A model generated the notes under the pieces. That model worked only from the letters and a program-made list of their open reading frames with translations. It made no database searches and was not told the DNA's origin. Made by a program: the position numbers and the translations under genes. Below are positions 21,353 to 34,929 of a DNA stretch of 64,000 nucleotides, in pieces (within the stretch, counting starts at the first letter, position 1; each line of letters begins with the position of its first letter). The DNA lies in assembly GCA_037962975.1 (NCBI GenBank), contig CM075673.1, positions 120,857,001 to 120,921,000 on the forward strand, read 5' to 3'. Source of the stretch: Clitoria ternatea (lineage: Eukaryota > Streptophyta > Magnoliopsida > Fabales > Fabaceae).

Positions 21353-24300
21353 TGTGAGACCCGGCTCAAGGTTGGACTTCGACCAATCGAACCATGATTA
21401 CTCGCGTTTTTGTCTTGTGCATGGTTCGTTAAAAAAATTCATAACTCTCTCATACGACCTCCGTTTATTGCAAACTTGGTGTCAAAATCTCCATATCAAA
21501 ATTATCTATGTTTTTCATGCAGACCTTGAAAGCTAAATCTTCACAGATTAATATAGTTTTTAGAATCTTTGCCAGTCCATGACATTCACATCACTATGCT
21601 GACAGGTCCCAGTAAAATAGCTATATCACCCTCTTCCAGAACTCAAATCACTGCATTCTTTTTTATATAGATCCATATCAAAAATGTATACAATTTTTAT
21701 GAAGGTCACGAAACTCAATTCTCAAAGGTGAATTTTTGATGAATTTATTTCTGAGCACCTACCTGATTCAAAGACGATTAGAGCATCCTGTCGTATGTCG
21801 ACCATATCTCGGGCTATAGGTATTGGATCATCATAAATGATATGTCAAATCAAAGAGAAAAGGAAGACCTACAAATTTCATGAAGGGAACGAAAGCTAAT
21901 TCCTTGACCATTTTTCTCAGCAAAATTATTTTGTCCACAAATTCATTTTTATCACAATCTGGAGCAGGTTTTGTATTTTGGGCATATCTCCCTCATCCGA
22001 TATGGATTTTCACGTTCTTTATACCGTTTCGAAGAGAAAATAAAGATCTACAACTTTTTTGTTGTGATACTTCTCTAATTCTGAATGTATCACAATCTAA
22101 AATTTCATATAATTATCAGCCCTACTTATACATAATGCCCATCAGATTTTAAATCCTTAATTAAAAATAATCTTACACCTTGGCATGTGCCCAGCCCTTA
22201 TTGGACCTCCTATTCCACTCATATTCTGTGTAGAAACAAGCTTAGTGAGCAAGGATCAGATCATTTTTCCTTGTGCATTGTTGTTCCTCCTTGTTGCACA
22301 CGCTGACCACATATTATAAAAAAAGAAAAATCCATTCAGCATTTGTCCCATTTCCAAGAAATCACCACCATGAAGCACTAATTCTACACGCTACTTTCTT
22401 TTCTTTAGTTCCCATGATGGTATACTACCATACCATGCCATCATATGTTCACACGCCTTGCATTAAACAAATGGTATATTCCCTTCTTTCTTCATTCTGC
22501 ATTGACGGCAGAAACAATCCAGCCCACAAATCTCCTCTCTTCAATTAATTAACACTTCTTCCTTTCTCTTAAGCTTCCAAGGCTAAAAAAAATAATAAAT
22601 AAAATTAGCCTCTCCTTCTCCTAAAATCACGTCCACCATCATCATCCATCTCCCCCCATCTAAAATTTCTACTTCCTTTCTCCCACCTCTTCCAAACCGT
22701 GACCCACCTACCATCATACCACACTTCATTTCCAAGTTTACTTGCATGATATGGCCCTCCAAAAATCAGCTGTAGCCTTGCCTTGAAGCCCCTAAAAACT
22801 GTGAATCCATCTAAGCTACAAGGGTAAGGATGTAATTTTCTTCTCTTGGTTGGTGTCCTTTGAAACAACCCGACTTAATTAAAGAACAAAACCGAGACCA
22901 GGAAAATTTTTTCCAAAATTTAGAACGTTCCAAACGTCCACAAATCAACTTAGAATAGGAGTCGGGTAAATAAAACAAAATGAAGGTAAAGGAAGGCAAA
23001 AAACCGATCACAAGGCAGTCGGCAAGTGAAAGCTGACCAGAGAAAGGGGAGACCGGGTCTGGATGCCACATGCTGACAAGACCAAGCTCGGTCGCACAGC
23101 CCAGCGAAATACAGCGCTTGAGCGAGCCCTTTACTCGCTGAAGCGAACGCCTTGTTCGCTGAAGCGAAAACCGGCACTCGGTAATTTCCTCACTCGGAAT
23201 TTAGACCCAAGTCCACTCGGGGTTTGACCACTTCGGGTCATGCTTCACCCGATACACTCACACTTAGCAAGATGCTTAATCTATTTCAAGAAAATCATAT
23301 TCATACTTCATTCGGAAGCGTTTACTCTTCCCCCGGGAAATGATTCCCTTGGTTACTCCACTCGAAGTCCATAAACCTTCCCTCACACAGATTATTTCCC
23401 CATTCATACGCCACTCGGAGGCACCTCAGCCCAACACACACGGGAATGTGTTACACATTCTTCACTCGGCATATTTTAATCTTCCTCACTCGGAAAACAC
23501 TTACTAAATCATGTCTCATTCAAAGACATTTAAACCTCCCTTCCCTCGGAAGGAACTCCTTAATCAAGTTCCAGTCGGAATTACTCAAACTTCTCGTCAC
23601 TCGGAGGAATTCACTAAGTTAAGTCTTGCTCGGACTTATTTAATACTTAGCCACCCGGGATATATAATTCACTTAGAATATACAACGTCATCCGCTCAAA
23701 ACATGTATAATCTTGTTCACTCAAAACATGTATAATCTTATTCACTCGGAGTATATATATAACCTTGATCACTCAGAAGAGGACTCCTAGAATACACCTC
23801 AATCAGAACCATCACCTTCACTCTTCCCTCGGGATAGGTTCATTCGGGATTTCCCACTCGGAAGTACTCCCTCAGCTATTTTCACTCGGTAACATATGGA
23901 CTAGCCTTCCCTTGGAAGTAGTCCACTCGAGTACATCTTACTCGGAACTGTCTTATGCCTTTATCACTCGGATAAGGCCCACACACACTGAAGCCTCACT
24001 CGGAAATGGCTCTCCCAATGATATCCCCATTTGAACACCTAGTCTTAACATTTATTCATTCGACAACACATCTCAGTCGGTATAAGTAACATCATATCAA
24101 CGTAATATATATATTTATATAAATGTATACTTGTTCACATCTCCGATAGTCAACCCATATAAATAAATACGTTTAGACAACCGGGTTACATGAAAGCCGG
24201 CCAAGGCTTTAACATATGTATTTACAATATGTACTATACATGCACTTCAACAATCTAAGTGCTCATCACTCGGACTTGAGGCCATCTCATCATTCCCAGT

Positions 24301-25019
24301 CTGACCTGCATATACTGAAAATATAGCCACAGTAGGGGTGAGCTTTTACATATTAAATGACAGTTATTGACTCAGATTTAATCCTCAATTCTCAACCATA
24401 CAATGACATTATTCAATCAACAATAATACACCTTGCTATTCAATATGAATACTCTACTAACATCATCCACTCGGGATTCATGCAATTCGATCAAGACTGA
24501 GTAATTCACATCATTCTCAATCACATACTCACAGCCATAACATCACATTGCACTCGGCAATAATACCAATGTACAGATATTCACCCAGTCGGAATTCACT
24601 CCAATTATTCATGGCTATATTAATCATGCTATTCACATCAGCATTTACACATATGTATATATACAACCACATGAGCTCATCAACAGTATAAGTGTGCACT
24701 CGGCATAGCGTCAGTATACATGCATTCATCCACTCAGATATAAGTGTGCACTCGGCATAGCATCAATATACATGCATTCATTCACTCGAATTTACTCATA
24801 TCAATTCCAAGCTATATCAATGCCGTTATTCACAATAACATATCCACATATTCACACAATTCACATTGAGCTCAATAACAATTATAAGTGTGTACACATC
24901 ATTTCAGTCGAATCCGATCATTCATTATTAATTTTATTGTTGCAACATAGGCTCCAAGCCTTTTCTCAGCTCCAAGCGACAACGGAAGTGTTACGGGCAG
25001 CCCCGAGTCCAACTCGGTA

Positions 25020-25275
25020 AGCTTGCCTTGAGTCCAACCCAAGTTCTTTCATCAAGCGTCCAATGCTAATGCACTCGACATTGTCTTGAGTCCAACCCAA
25101 GGTCTTTTGTTATATTTGACACATATTCATCTGATTGCCGATTCTGTATTAAGCGTCCAACGCTATATGCACTCGGCATTTCCAATGGCGAATCAGATGC
25201 ATACGGTTTATTCATCAAGCGTCCAACGCTAGTGCACTCGACACTGCCTTGAGTCCAACCTAAGGTCTTTTGTTA
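25020..25275. repeat. Interspersed GAGTCCAACCCAAGG / AAGCGTCCAACGCT repeats
   Basis: Within the LARD LTR, CTTGAGTCCAACC(C/T)AAG occurs three times, alternating with AAGCGTCCAA(C/T)GCT(A) three times. The same set lies at 32475-32722 in the other LTR. Confidence 0.8.
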
Positions 25276-26469
25276 TATTCTCATTCATTATAAAATCACA
25301 ACGAATTCAGCACAGCATTGCATACACTCGGCAATCGACACATTCATCACATGCATCACATGCTTTTTAACATAAAATCCCAAACGGGAATTATCACAAC
25401 AGTCCCCATCTTATGCACTCGGCATTTGCATGTACAATGACAAGCAGATTCATGCATTTAAACACAAAATCACACACGGGGATCGGTATAACCAACTCAT
25501 ACACTCGGCATCGACATGCATTTTAATATGAAACAACAAATGAATATTTATCAACTGTCTCTCAGTATAATGCACTCGGCAATCATGATAACATACACAT
25601 GCATTCACTTTGCCTACATCCCATGGACGGAAATCAACATACACCATCATATAATTCATCATAAACACATATCCGGGCTATCACTCGATCGGCAAACAAC
25701 AATCAACACATTACAAATGCAACACAACACAGTGAGGTAATTTCACCCGGAACCCGTCCATAAACCATGCATTTGAGATGTAAATCAGCCCCCCTACCTG
25801 GAATGAAGATTCCAACAGCTCTTCGAGCTTCCAGTTGTTCAGTACCGTACTCTACTTTGGTGGAACACCGAGCCACTCACTCTCGAACGGCTCTGCCTCC
25901 ATGACACTCCATGCTCTCCATGCAGCCAGTGGAGAGTTCCAAGCCTCCAAGGCACACTCTGTCCTCTCACTCAGTCCAGTGGAGGAATCCAAATGTTGTT
26001 CCCACACTCGAACAGCTCAGTCCTTACGAACAATGAAGGACTTCCATGTTTCCAAGCACCCATCGCTGTTTTGGCAGAACAGTGGAGGATCCTAGCCTCC
26101 CAGACACTCAGCACCATGCTGTTCTCTCCACCACGCTGTTCCCACTTCCCACTCGTGGTTCTACTCAGCGTTCGAGTGGAAGAAGAAGAAGATGAAGAAG
26201 AAGAAGAACAACAAAGAAGGAGAAGAGTCTCTAGAGAAATTCTGGAGAGAACCCAAGAGTGTTTTCCGTATATCCAAAGTGAAATGGGCAGAGAGTGGGT
26301 GGAAGAACGTGAAGCTGAAGCTTTCATCATTACTCTGTTCTGTGCCAGCACCCCTCTCAATCAACAATCACATCTTCATTTAATGCTAATCACATCAGCG
26401 TGATTAATGAGGGAGAGACGGGACCGAAGCCTCTTTTACACCACCAAGGGCACATGTGTAATCTCCACC

Positions 26470-26472
26470 TGG

Positions 26473-26549
<77 letters not shown>
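26470..26549. repeat. (ATT)n microsatellite in the 3' LTR
   Basis: About 26 uninterrupted ATT units. The allelic position in the other LTR (33924-33960) has about 12. Confidence 0.95.
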
Positions 26550-26610
26550 CAATCAGCAATCAATCTAATCAACCATTAATCGGTAATTAAATTTAAACCA
26601 GGATGTTACA

Positions 26611-26625
26611 CTACTCCCCTCCTTC
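26611..26625 (-). promoter_or_regulatory. LARD polypurine tract
   Basis: Minus-strand GAAGGAGGGGAGTAG directly before TGTAACATCC, the start of the 3' LTR; the plus-strand primer for reverse transcription. Confidence 0.88.
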
Positions 26626-29600
26626 AAAGAATTTCGTCCTCGAAATTCTAACATTTACTTGCCTTAACAAAACAGCTCGGAATATTGCTGTTATGCATTG
26701 TATCCAATTACACCTCTTGCCTCTCAAGCGTTTCACCGACCGCTCTAACCCTTCATAGGATTCAATACATTTAGGGTTCAATTCCCAACGTACAAATTAT
26801 CCCATTCAGCTCTGCCAGTTCACCATAACCAATGGCACTTCCTAGTCCCAAGGCCGTTCGGCCTTATATTCTCAACGCCGATCGGTGTATTTCCACCGTC
26901 AGCTCCTCAAATTCAAAGGAGTTACTCAGCACAATTATGCAATCACCGGGGATACAAGTTAGGATTGTGGCATATGTAACATATTATAGATGCTAGCTAA
27001 CTAATCTGGAAGGATCCAGTCAGTAAGAAACATTACCGATTTTCCTATTACTCACTACTGTCCATTTTATCTTGGATTAAACCCTCGGATATTCAATATC
27101 TGACTACTAAATTTCCTCTCCAAACTGCGATGTATCTTGACAATACTGAGACAGACACTCAAAAGAGCTCCCCATGTGCATCAATTAGCATAGTTTGCCT
27201 GGATTTACCTCGTACAGGCACCACACTCGGTTCTGACATCTCAGATTCCTATCCATTTCTTCAGCTAATTTCATGTTTACTCCTTGTGAATGTCACTCGG
27301 AGCTTCTCATTCAAAAATATTATTCGGAGTTTGGAGGTAATTTATTCCCAGAATTCCTCTCACTAAAAATAATTTCACTCAGAATTCAAGTCCACATCGT
27401 AATCATACCTGCGTTCGAGTTTAGCAGTTCCACACATCAACCTGAGTGTGAACTCAAATAAATTCTCCTCTCGGATATCTACTCCCCTCGGGAGCCATTC
27501 ACTCAGAAACTTACTCACTTAAGGTTCCATTTCCCGTCCAGAAGTACTTTTCTCCTGGAAAAAGATTAATTGGTGGAACGTCACACGGGTGTTGGGAATT
27601 TCGCACTTGATTCCTTTCCACTTGGGACCGTCCCACTTGGTACCATTCCACTCAGAAGTGCCACACTCCGAGACACTTCACCCGAAAGTCACACGACTCG
27701 GATATTTCACCTGGATTTTGCCTGTCACAAAAGTGTCATTCAGACACTGTTCCTTAACTTAATAATGACTCCCATAACGATATTTCACTCGGAACATCAT
27801 AACTTCACTCAGTAGTTCCTTCTCCCAGGAAGATTTCACTCGGAATCATCTCCACTTTCACACACTCGGAATATACTGATCTTTCCCGAGCGAATTCTCG
27901 CCTTATCGTTTACCTCAGCTCAAGGCCATGATTCCTTCATTGAATCCACAGTATTACTCGGCTAGATCTATAAAACTTCCAATTTCAGTGATAGACTGGA
28001 TCACCCTTCTATTTCAATAATCAATCATTACATTACTGGCCAATAGCCAATTTACACCAAAGATGACCTCTAATCCTTTCAGAGGCAAATTCACAAGGGT
28101 TAAAATAAATCTCTTACCCTCATTTGATACGCTATTGCCTACTACTCATTCAACACCACTCACATCACTTTAACAGCCAACTTATACCAAATAACCTCTG
28201 ATTCTCTCGGAGGTAAGCACATCAAGGTTAAACAAACCTTCTATCCTCATTCTAATACACTACCACTTACTATCCACTCAACACAATTCTCATCTTCATT
28301 CAGAGCAGCCCGATAGACTCAAACCATCACCATAAGTAGCTACAATCTCACCTGCCCGACTTATGAATTGCTGTATAAAACTTATAGGATGACGTCTCAT
28401 TCCTATAGGGTCACAACAATTACATAGAGTCACTGCAAAAATGTACACCGCCACAATACCTATGGTATGTAGAGTCGTCTTGGAACAAGATACTCTGCAC
28501 ACTTATCGCTTACACTGACCAAACTCTCTCAAATAATACTAGTTCACACGAAAATTAATGGCAATTCACACAATCCTATAAGCAACACATTTACATCAAC
28601 ATCATCATTATGCACCATATAGGGTACATCACGCAACAACAATCATGAAATATCAGTTACCACTATGGTAAAATGGTATATTAGCAATAGATTTCTGATC
28701 CTTACAGGGTATATACCTCGTCATTACACACAATCTAGTGCAAATCCCATGATAATAATCATCGAATAGCAGTTACTATCACCATAAAATGGCATAATGA
28801 CAGTCGGCTTCTAGCCCTCACCGAGTAAATATCTCTTCCTTAGATCTTATCCATCACAAAACCATGGATTAACAATCTAATAATCCCTCATTTCATCATT
28901 CATCTTCGACCATTAATCAATTTAAGCCTAGATGATTCACTAAACTCCCTTAGGTATACAACTCAGATTACAATATAACTTTTAATCTTGCAGCAGGTTT
29001 CTGCATCAGTAAACCTTTTCATCAATCATAAGCACAATCCACCAGTGGACGTGCAATCATCATCACATGGGTTCTATCATTACCATACTCAATACCAAAG
29101 CGTACCCGAATTTCAACCTTACCATTCACTATCCTTCAGGTATCACTTTCATTATTTGCATTTCACCTTAAGACGATTCAATCCTTAATGAGTTACCACA
29201 CAATCACTTTACTCGGGCTCAACAACCATAAGGTTAATCGGATTATCAGACTCAGAAATTCCAGGGGTTTCCTAACACCCATCGTGGGGCACTCCCATAA
29301 CGTTCAAACATCACTAAGCCTAGATAGACCACCATAGGGCCTAGTTCCACAAAGTTTGACAGTATATACCATACCAAATCCAATCGGGGTTACTACACCT
29401 TATCGGTCATAATTCAATCAACCATTCGCTCAGTTTCGGCTACAAGACCAAGTCTAACCCAAATCCTCAGGTATCCAATTACATCAATTTCCCACAACGT
29501 CCAATCATACATGATCATGCCTAATCCACTGGGTCTCCACACCTAGTGGTCCAGCATCTAATTCTATCATTCACTTGGTTTCCTCAACCAACAACCGAGA

Positions 29601-30226
29601 CATAACCCCAATCTAACATATACCTGATTTCACATTTATTTATTTACTACATACTCAATTCACAATTTAAAGAACAACAACAATTCACTTACATCATATA
29701 TCACTCAGGGTTCTCGTGCCAAGGAATACAAAACTCGTCCCTTACACATGGCACAACCGGTTAGTTGGATTCGAATACACCACACTAGGGGGTTCTTTCA
29801 ATATTATTCATTTAACCAACTCAAATATGTGAGTTCTAATCTGCTCAACAAACATTCCTCGACTATGAGCCACTAGCATGGCCTATACAAGAGACTGAAT
29901 CAACCAATACAGTTTCAATGCATATGAGGGTCTCAACATCCATCATTCTATTCCCTTTCAGCCGACCCAGGCTTAGAAATACCTCAAGTATTTCGTGAAC
30001 AATCAGGCCAGGGTAGTAATAAATCTCTACCCCCAACCAATATCTCAACAGTAGTACCTTTCAATACTGTCCACAACAAAACACATAGGCATATATCATC
30101 ACATAAATCATGCTTAAGCATGCATCAAATCCAATAGAATACCACAAGCAATGATGACAACCGGTCATATTGCACATACCCGCCTACTCTCAGTAAGCAT
30201 ACCTTGGCCTTGGACCTTTTGAGTCT
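26626..30226 (-). other. LARD interior, non-coding
   Basis: About 3.6 kb without a recognisable gag, protease, RT, RNase H or integrase in any frame; the longest ORFs are under 85 codons and carry no motif. Scattered CACTCGG/CACTCAG phrases continue from the LTRs, densest at 27220-27870. Confidence 0.75.
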
Positions 30227-30238
30227 GCTCTAATACCA
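30227..30238 (-). promoter_or_regulatory. LARD primer-binding site
   Basis: Minus-strand TGGTATTAGAGC, 11 of 12 bases matching the initiator-Met tRNA 3'-end complement TGGTATCAGAGC, three bases inside the 5' LTR. Confidence 0.9.
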
Positions 30239-30241
30239 AAA

Positions 30242-33200
30242 TGAAACAACCCGACTTAATTAAAGAACAAAACCAAGACCAGGAAAATTTTTTCCAAAAT
30301 TTAGAACGTTCCAAACGTCCACAAATCAGCTCAGAATAGGAGTCGGGTAAATAAAACAAAATGAAGGTAAGGGAAGGCAGAAAACCGATCACAAGGCAGT
30401 CAGCAAGTGAAAGCCGACCAGAGAAAGGGGAGACCGGGTCTAGATGCCATATGCTGACAAGACCCAGCTCGGTCGCACAGCCCAGTGAAATACAGCGCTT
30501 GAGCGAGCCCTTTACTCGCTGGAGCGAACGCCTTGTTCGCTGAAGCGAAAACCGACACTTGGTAATTTCCTCACTCAGAATTTAGACCCAAGTCCACTCG
30601 GGGTTTGACCACTTCGGGTCATGCTTCACCCGATACACTCACACTTAGCCAGATACTTAATCTATTTCAAGAAAATCATATTCGTACTTCATTCGGAAGC
30701 GTTTACTCTTCACCCAGGAAATGATTCCCTCGGTTACTCCACTCGGAGTCCATAAACCTTCCCTCACACGGATTATTTCCCCAGTCATACGCCACTCGGA
30801 GGCACCTCAGCCCAACACACTCGGGAATGTATTACACATTCTTCACTCGGCATATTTTAATCTTCCTTAATCAGAAAACACTTACTAAATCATGTCTCAT
30901 TCAAAGACACTTAAACCTTCATTCCCTCGGAAGGAACTCCTTAATCAAGTTCCAGTCGGAATTACTCAAACTTCTCGTCACTCGGAGGAATTCACTAAGT
31001 TAAGTCTTGCTCAAACTTATTTAATACTTAGCCACCCGGGATATATAATTCACTCAGAATATACAACCTCATCCGCTCAAAACATGTATAATCTTGTTCA
31101 CTCGAAACATGTATAATCTTATTCACTCGGAGTATATATATAACCTTGATCATTCGGAAGAGGACTCCTAGTATACACCTCAATCAGAACCATCACCCTC
31201 AGTCTTCCCTCGGGATAGGTTCATTTGGGATTTCCCACTCGGAAGTACTCCCTCAGCTATTTTCACTCGGTAACATATGGACTAGCCTTCCCTCGGAAGT
31301 AGTCCACTCGAGTACATCTTACTCGGAACTGTCTTATGCCTTTATCACTCGGATAAGGCCCACACACACTAAAGCCTCACTCAGAAATGGCTCTCCCAAC
31401 GATATCCCCATTTGAACACCTAGTCTTAACATTTATTCATTCGACAACACATCTCAGTCGGTATAAGTAACATCATATCAATGTAATATATATATATATA
31501 TTTATATAAAATGTATACTTGTTCACATCTCCGATAGTCAACCCATATAAATAAATACGTTTAGACAACCGGGTTACATGAGAGCCGGCCAAGGCTTTAA
31601 CATATGTATTTACAATATGTACTATACATGCACTTCAACAATCTAAGTGCTCATCACTCGGACTTAAGGCCATCTCATCATTCCCAGTCCGACCTGCATA
31701 TATTGAAAATATAGCCATAGTAGGGGTGAGCTTTTACATATTAAATGACAGTTATTGACTCGGATTTAATCCTCAATTCTCAACCATACAATGACATTAT
31801 TCAATCAGCAATAATACACCCTGCTATTCAATATGAATACTCTACTAACATCATCCACTCGGGATTCATGCAATTCGATCAAGACTGAGTAATTCACATC
31901 ATTCTCAATCACATACCCACAGCCATAACATCACATTGCACTCGGCAACAATAGCAATGTACAGATATTCACCCAGTCGGAATTCACTCTAATTATTCAT
32001 GGCTATATTAATCATGCTATTCACATCAGCATTTACACATATGTATATATACAACCACATGAGCTCATCAATAGTATAAGTGTGCACTCGGCATAGCGTC
32101 AGTATACATGCATTCATCCACTCGGATATAAGTGTGCACTCGGCATAGCATCAATATACATGCATTCATTCACTCGAATTTACTCATATCAATTCCAAGC
32201 TATATCAATGCCGTTATTCTTAATAACATATCCACATATTCACACAATTCACATTGAGCTCAATAACAATTATAAGTGTGTACACATCATTTCAGTCAGA
32301 TTCGATCATTCATTATTAATTTTATTGTTGCAACATAGGCTCCAAGCCTTATCTCAGCTCTAAGCTGATCCGGCCGTTTTACTGGTACCAAACCGTTTGC
32401 CCTCACATGTAACACAGTCACTCCAAGCGACAACGGAAGTGTTACGGGCAGCCCCGAGTCCAACTCGGTAAGCTTGACTTGAGTCCAACCCAAGGTCTTT
32501 CATCAAGCGTCCATTGCTAATGCACTCGGCATTGCCTTGAGTCCAACCCAAGGTCTTTTGTTATATTTGACACATATTCATCTGATTGTCGATTCTGTAT
32601 TAAGCGTCCAACGCTATATGCACTTGGTATTTCCAATGGCGAATCAGATGCATACGGTTTATTCATCAAGCATCCAACGCTAGTGCACTCGGCACTGCCT
32701 TGAGTCCAACCCAAGGTCTTTTGTTATATTCTCATTCATTATAAAATCACAACGAATTCAGCACAGCATTGCATACACTCGGTAATCCACACATTCATCA
32801 CATGCATCACATGCTTTTTAACATAAAATCCCAAACGGGAATTATCACAACAGTCCCCATCTTATGCACTCGGCATTCGCATGTACAATGACAAGCAGAT
32901 TCATGCATTTAAACACAAAATCACACACGGGGATCGGTATAAGCAACTCATACACTCGGCATCGACATGCATTTTAATATGAAACAACAAATGAATATTT
33001 ATCAACTGTCTCTCAGTATAATGCACTCGGCAATCATGATAACATACACATGCATTCACTTTGCCTACATCCCATGGACGGAAAACAACATGCACCACCA
33101 TATAATTCATCATCAACACATATCCAAGCTATCACTCGATCGGCAAACAACAATCAACACATTACAAATGCAACACAACACAGTGAGGTAATTTCACCCA

Positions 33201-33923
33201 GAACCCGTCCATAAACCATGCATTTGAGATGTAAATCAATCCCCCTACCTGGAATAAAGATTCCAGCAGCTCTTCGAGCTTCCAGTCGTTCAGTACCGTA
33301 CTCTGCTTTGGAGGAACACTGAGCCACTCACTCTCGAATGGCTCTGCCTCCATGACACTCCATGCTCTCTATATAGCCAGTGGAGAGTTCCAAGCCTCCA
33401 AGGCATACTCTGTCCTCTCACTCAGTCCAGTGGAGGAATCCAAATGCTGTTCCCACACTCGAACAGCTCAGTCCTTACCAACAATGAAGGACTTCCATGT
33501 TTCCAAGCACCCATCACTGTTTTGGCAGAACAGTAGAGGATCCTAGCCTCCCAGACACTCAGCACCATGTTGTTTTCTCCACCACGCTGTTCCCACTTCC
33601 GACTCGTGGTTCTACTCAGCATTCGAGTGGAAGAAGAAGAAGATGAAGAAGAAGAAGAACAGCAAAGAAGGAGAAGAGTCTCTAGAGAAATTCTGGAGAG
33701 AACCCAAGAGTGTTTTCCGCATATCCAAAGTGAAATGGGCAGAGAGTGGGTGGAAGAATGTGAAGCTGAAGCTTTCATCATTACTCTGTTCTGTGCCAGT
33801 ACCCCTCTCAATCAACAATCACATCTTTATTTAATGCTAATCACATCAGCATGATTAATGAGGGAGAGAGGGGACTGAAGCCCCTTTCACACCACCAAGG
33901 GCACATGTGTAATCTCCACCTGG

Positions 33924-33961
<38 letters not shown>

Positions 33962-34022
33962 CAATCAGCAATCAATCTAATCAACCATTAATCGGTAATT
34001 AAATTTAAACCAGAATGTTACA
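30242..34022 (-). repeat. LARD 5' LTR
   Basis: Pairs with 22861-26610. It keeps the ~60-base block at 32363-32424, including TTTTACTGGTACCAAACCG, which is missing from the other copy. Confidence 0.93.
33924..33960. repeat. (ATT)n microsatellite in the 5' LTR
   Basis: About 12 ATT units at the position matching 26470-26549. Confidence 0.95.
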
Positions 34023-34892
34023 TCCTTGTTCCTTCATCTTAAATTTTAGCCTTGCATGTTAAAGTTTATTAATAATACTCATGATGCTTGGAACCAACCG
34101 TGGCTGTTTTCTCATCTCTTAACCATGCATGTCTATTTTTCAAAAGATTCGGGAGCCTAGACAACTATCAGAGTTAGGAGCAATCGGTGGAATTTTCAAT
34201 GAAATCCTCAAATTTCTCCTTCAGGAAGCAGCAAAATTGTGAGGTAAAGGGGGTTTCCATCTCATTTGATTTTAATTCTAGCTGTGCTATGATGATGCTT
34301 GAATATTTAGGAGCTTACGTTTCGAATTTCAGCGCGATCCAACGGTCGGATCTTAAATCGTAGAAATTTTCGTAACTGACAACAAAATGTTACATTTTTA
34401 AATTAATTGATATTCTGAAAATTTATTCGGTGCGGTACGACGTTCGTATACTCAAAGAAATTTTATTGCGACTAGATGCACGAAAAAGAAATTAGTAAAA
34501 ACTAGCATTTAGGCGGGCTCGGTTACATTTGATATGGTTGTAATTAATAAATTTTTTATTCAGAGATTTTTATGTAATTTGTAATATATTTTCTGGTAAG
34601 TCCTGCTATTAGATAATTAATTATTCATTAATCGGCATCGAATTATTTTAAGAAATATCATGTGCGGTAAAAGAATTTTAAAATTGGGTAATCACAAAAT
34701 GTTTTTTTGTTATTCGAAGAAGGTTAAGATTTAGAAATTTAATTTTTAAGGACTTTTTATAAATAATGTGACTTACAAATTGAAAATAAAGAAATTTAAA
34801 TTTTAGAAGAATTGATAGTCAAAAGTTCTACGCTTGTTTATTTTTAAATAATGGTTTCTTAAATTAAGCAAATAAAATGTACCTTTGTGTTT

Positions 34893-34899
<7 letters not shown>

Positions 34900-34927
<28 letters not shown>
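34900..34927. repeat. (AT)n microsatellite
   Basis: About 13 AT dinucleotides inside the right part of LTR B. Confidence 0.9.

Positions 34928-34929
<2 letters not shown>

Larger units (their letters stand above)
22861..26610 (-). repeat. LARD 3' LTR
   Basis: Pairs with 30242-34022. Relative to that copy it lacks about 60 bases near 24970 (between CTCAGCTC and CAAGCGACAACGG) and has a much longer ATT microsatellite. Confidence 0.93.
22861..34022 (-). mobile_element. Large non-autonomous LTR retroelement (LARD-like)
   Basis: Complete element of 11,162 bp. LTRs are 22861-26610 (3' LTR, 3,750 bp) and 30242-34022 (5' LTR, 3,781 bp), each starting TGAAACAACCCGAC and ending GATGTTACA or AATGTTACA on the plus strand. 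It is flanked by identical TCCTT (22856-22860 and 34023-34027). On the minus strand the 5' LTR is followed by TTTTGGTATTAGAGCAGA, a one-mismatch initiator-Met tRNA primer site, and the 3' LTR is preceded by the purine tract GAAGGAGGGGAGTAG, so orientation is minus. The 3.6-kb interior has no gag or pol. GAGGACGAAATTCTTTGAAG just before the purine tract is the text that commonly ends chromovirus pol, suggesting descent from a Tekay-like element that supplied the proteins in trans. Confidence 0.93.

Noticed and set aside
25971..26403. Paired ~130-residue ORFs on opposite strands, repeated at 33422-33854
   Set aside because: Both copies lie in the LARD LTRs; the Ser-rich and Glu-rich readings come from a GAAGAAGAAG tract. 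I see no protein domain.
26390..26572. Poly-Asn ORF
   Set aside because: Translation of the ATT microsatellite.
22861..31500. Spaced short repeats resembling a CRISPR array (CACTCGG)
   Set aside because: Motif length is seven bases with irregular spacing, within a eukaryotic LTR; no array structure.
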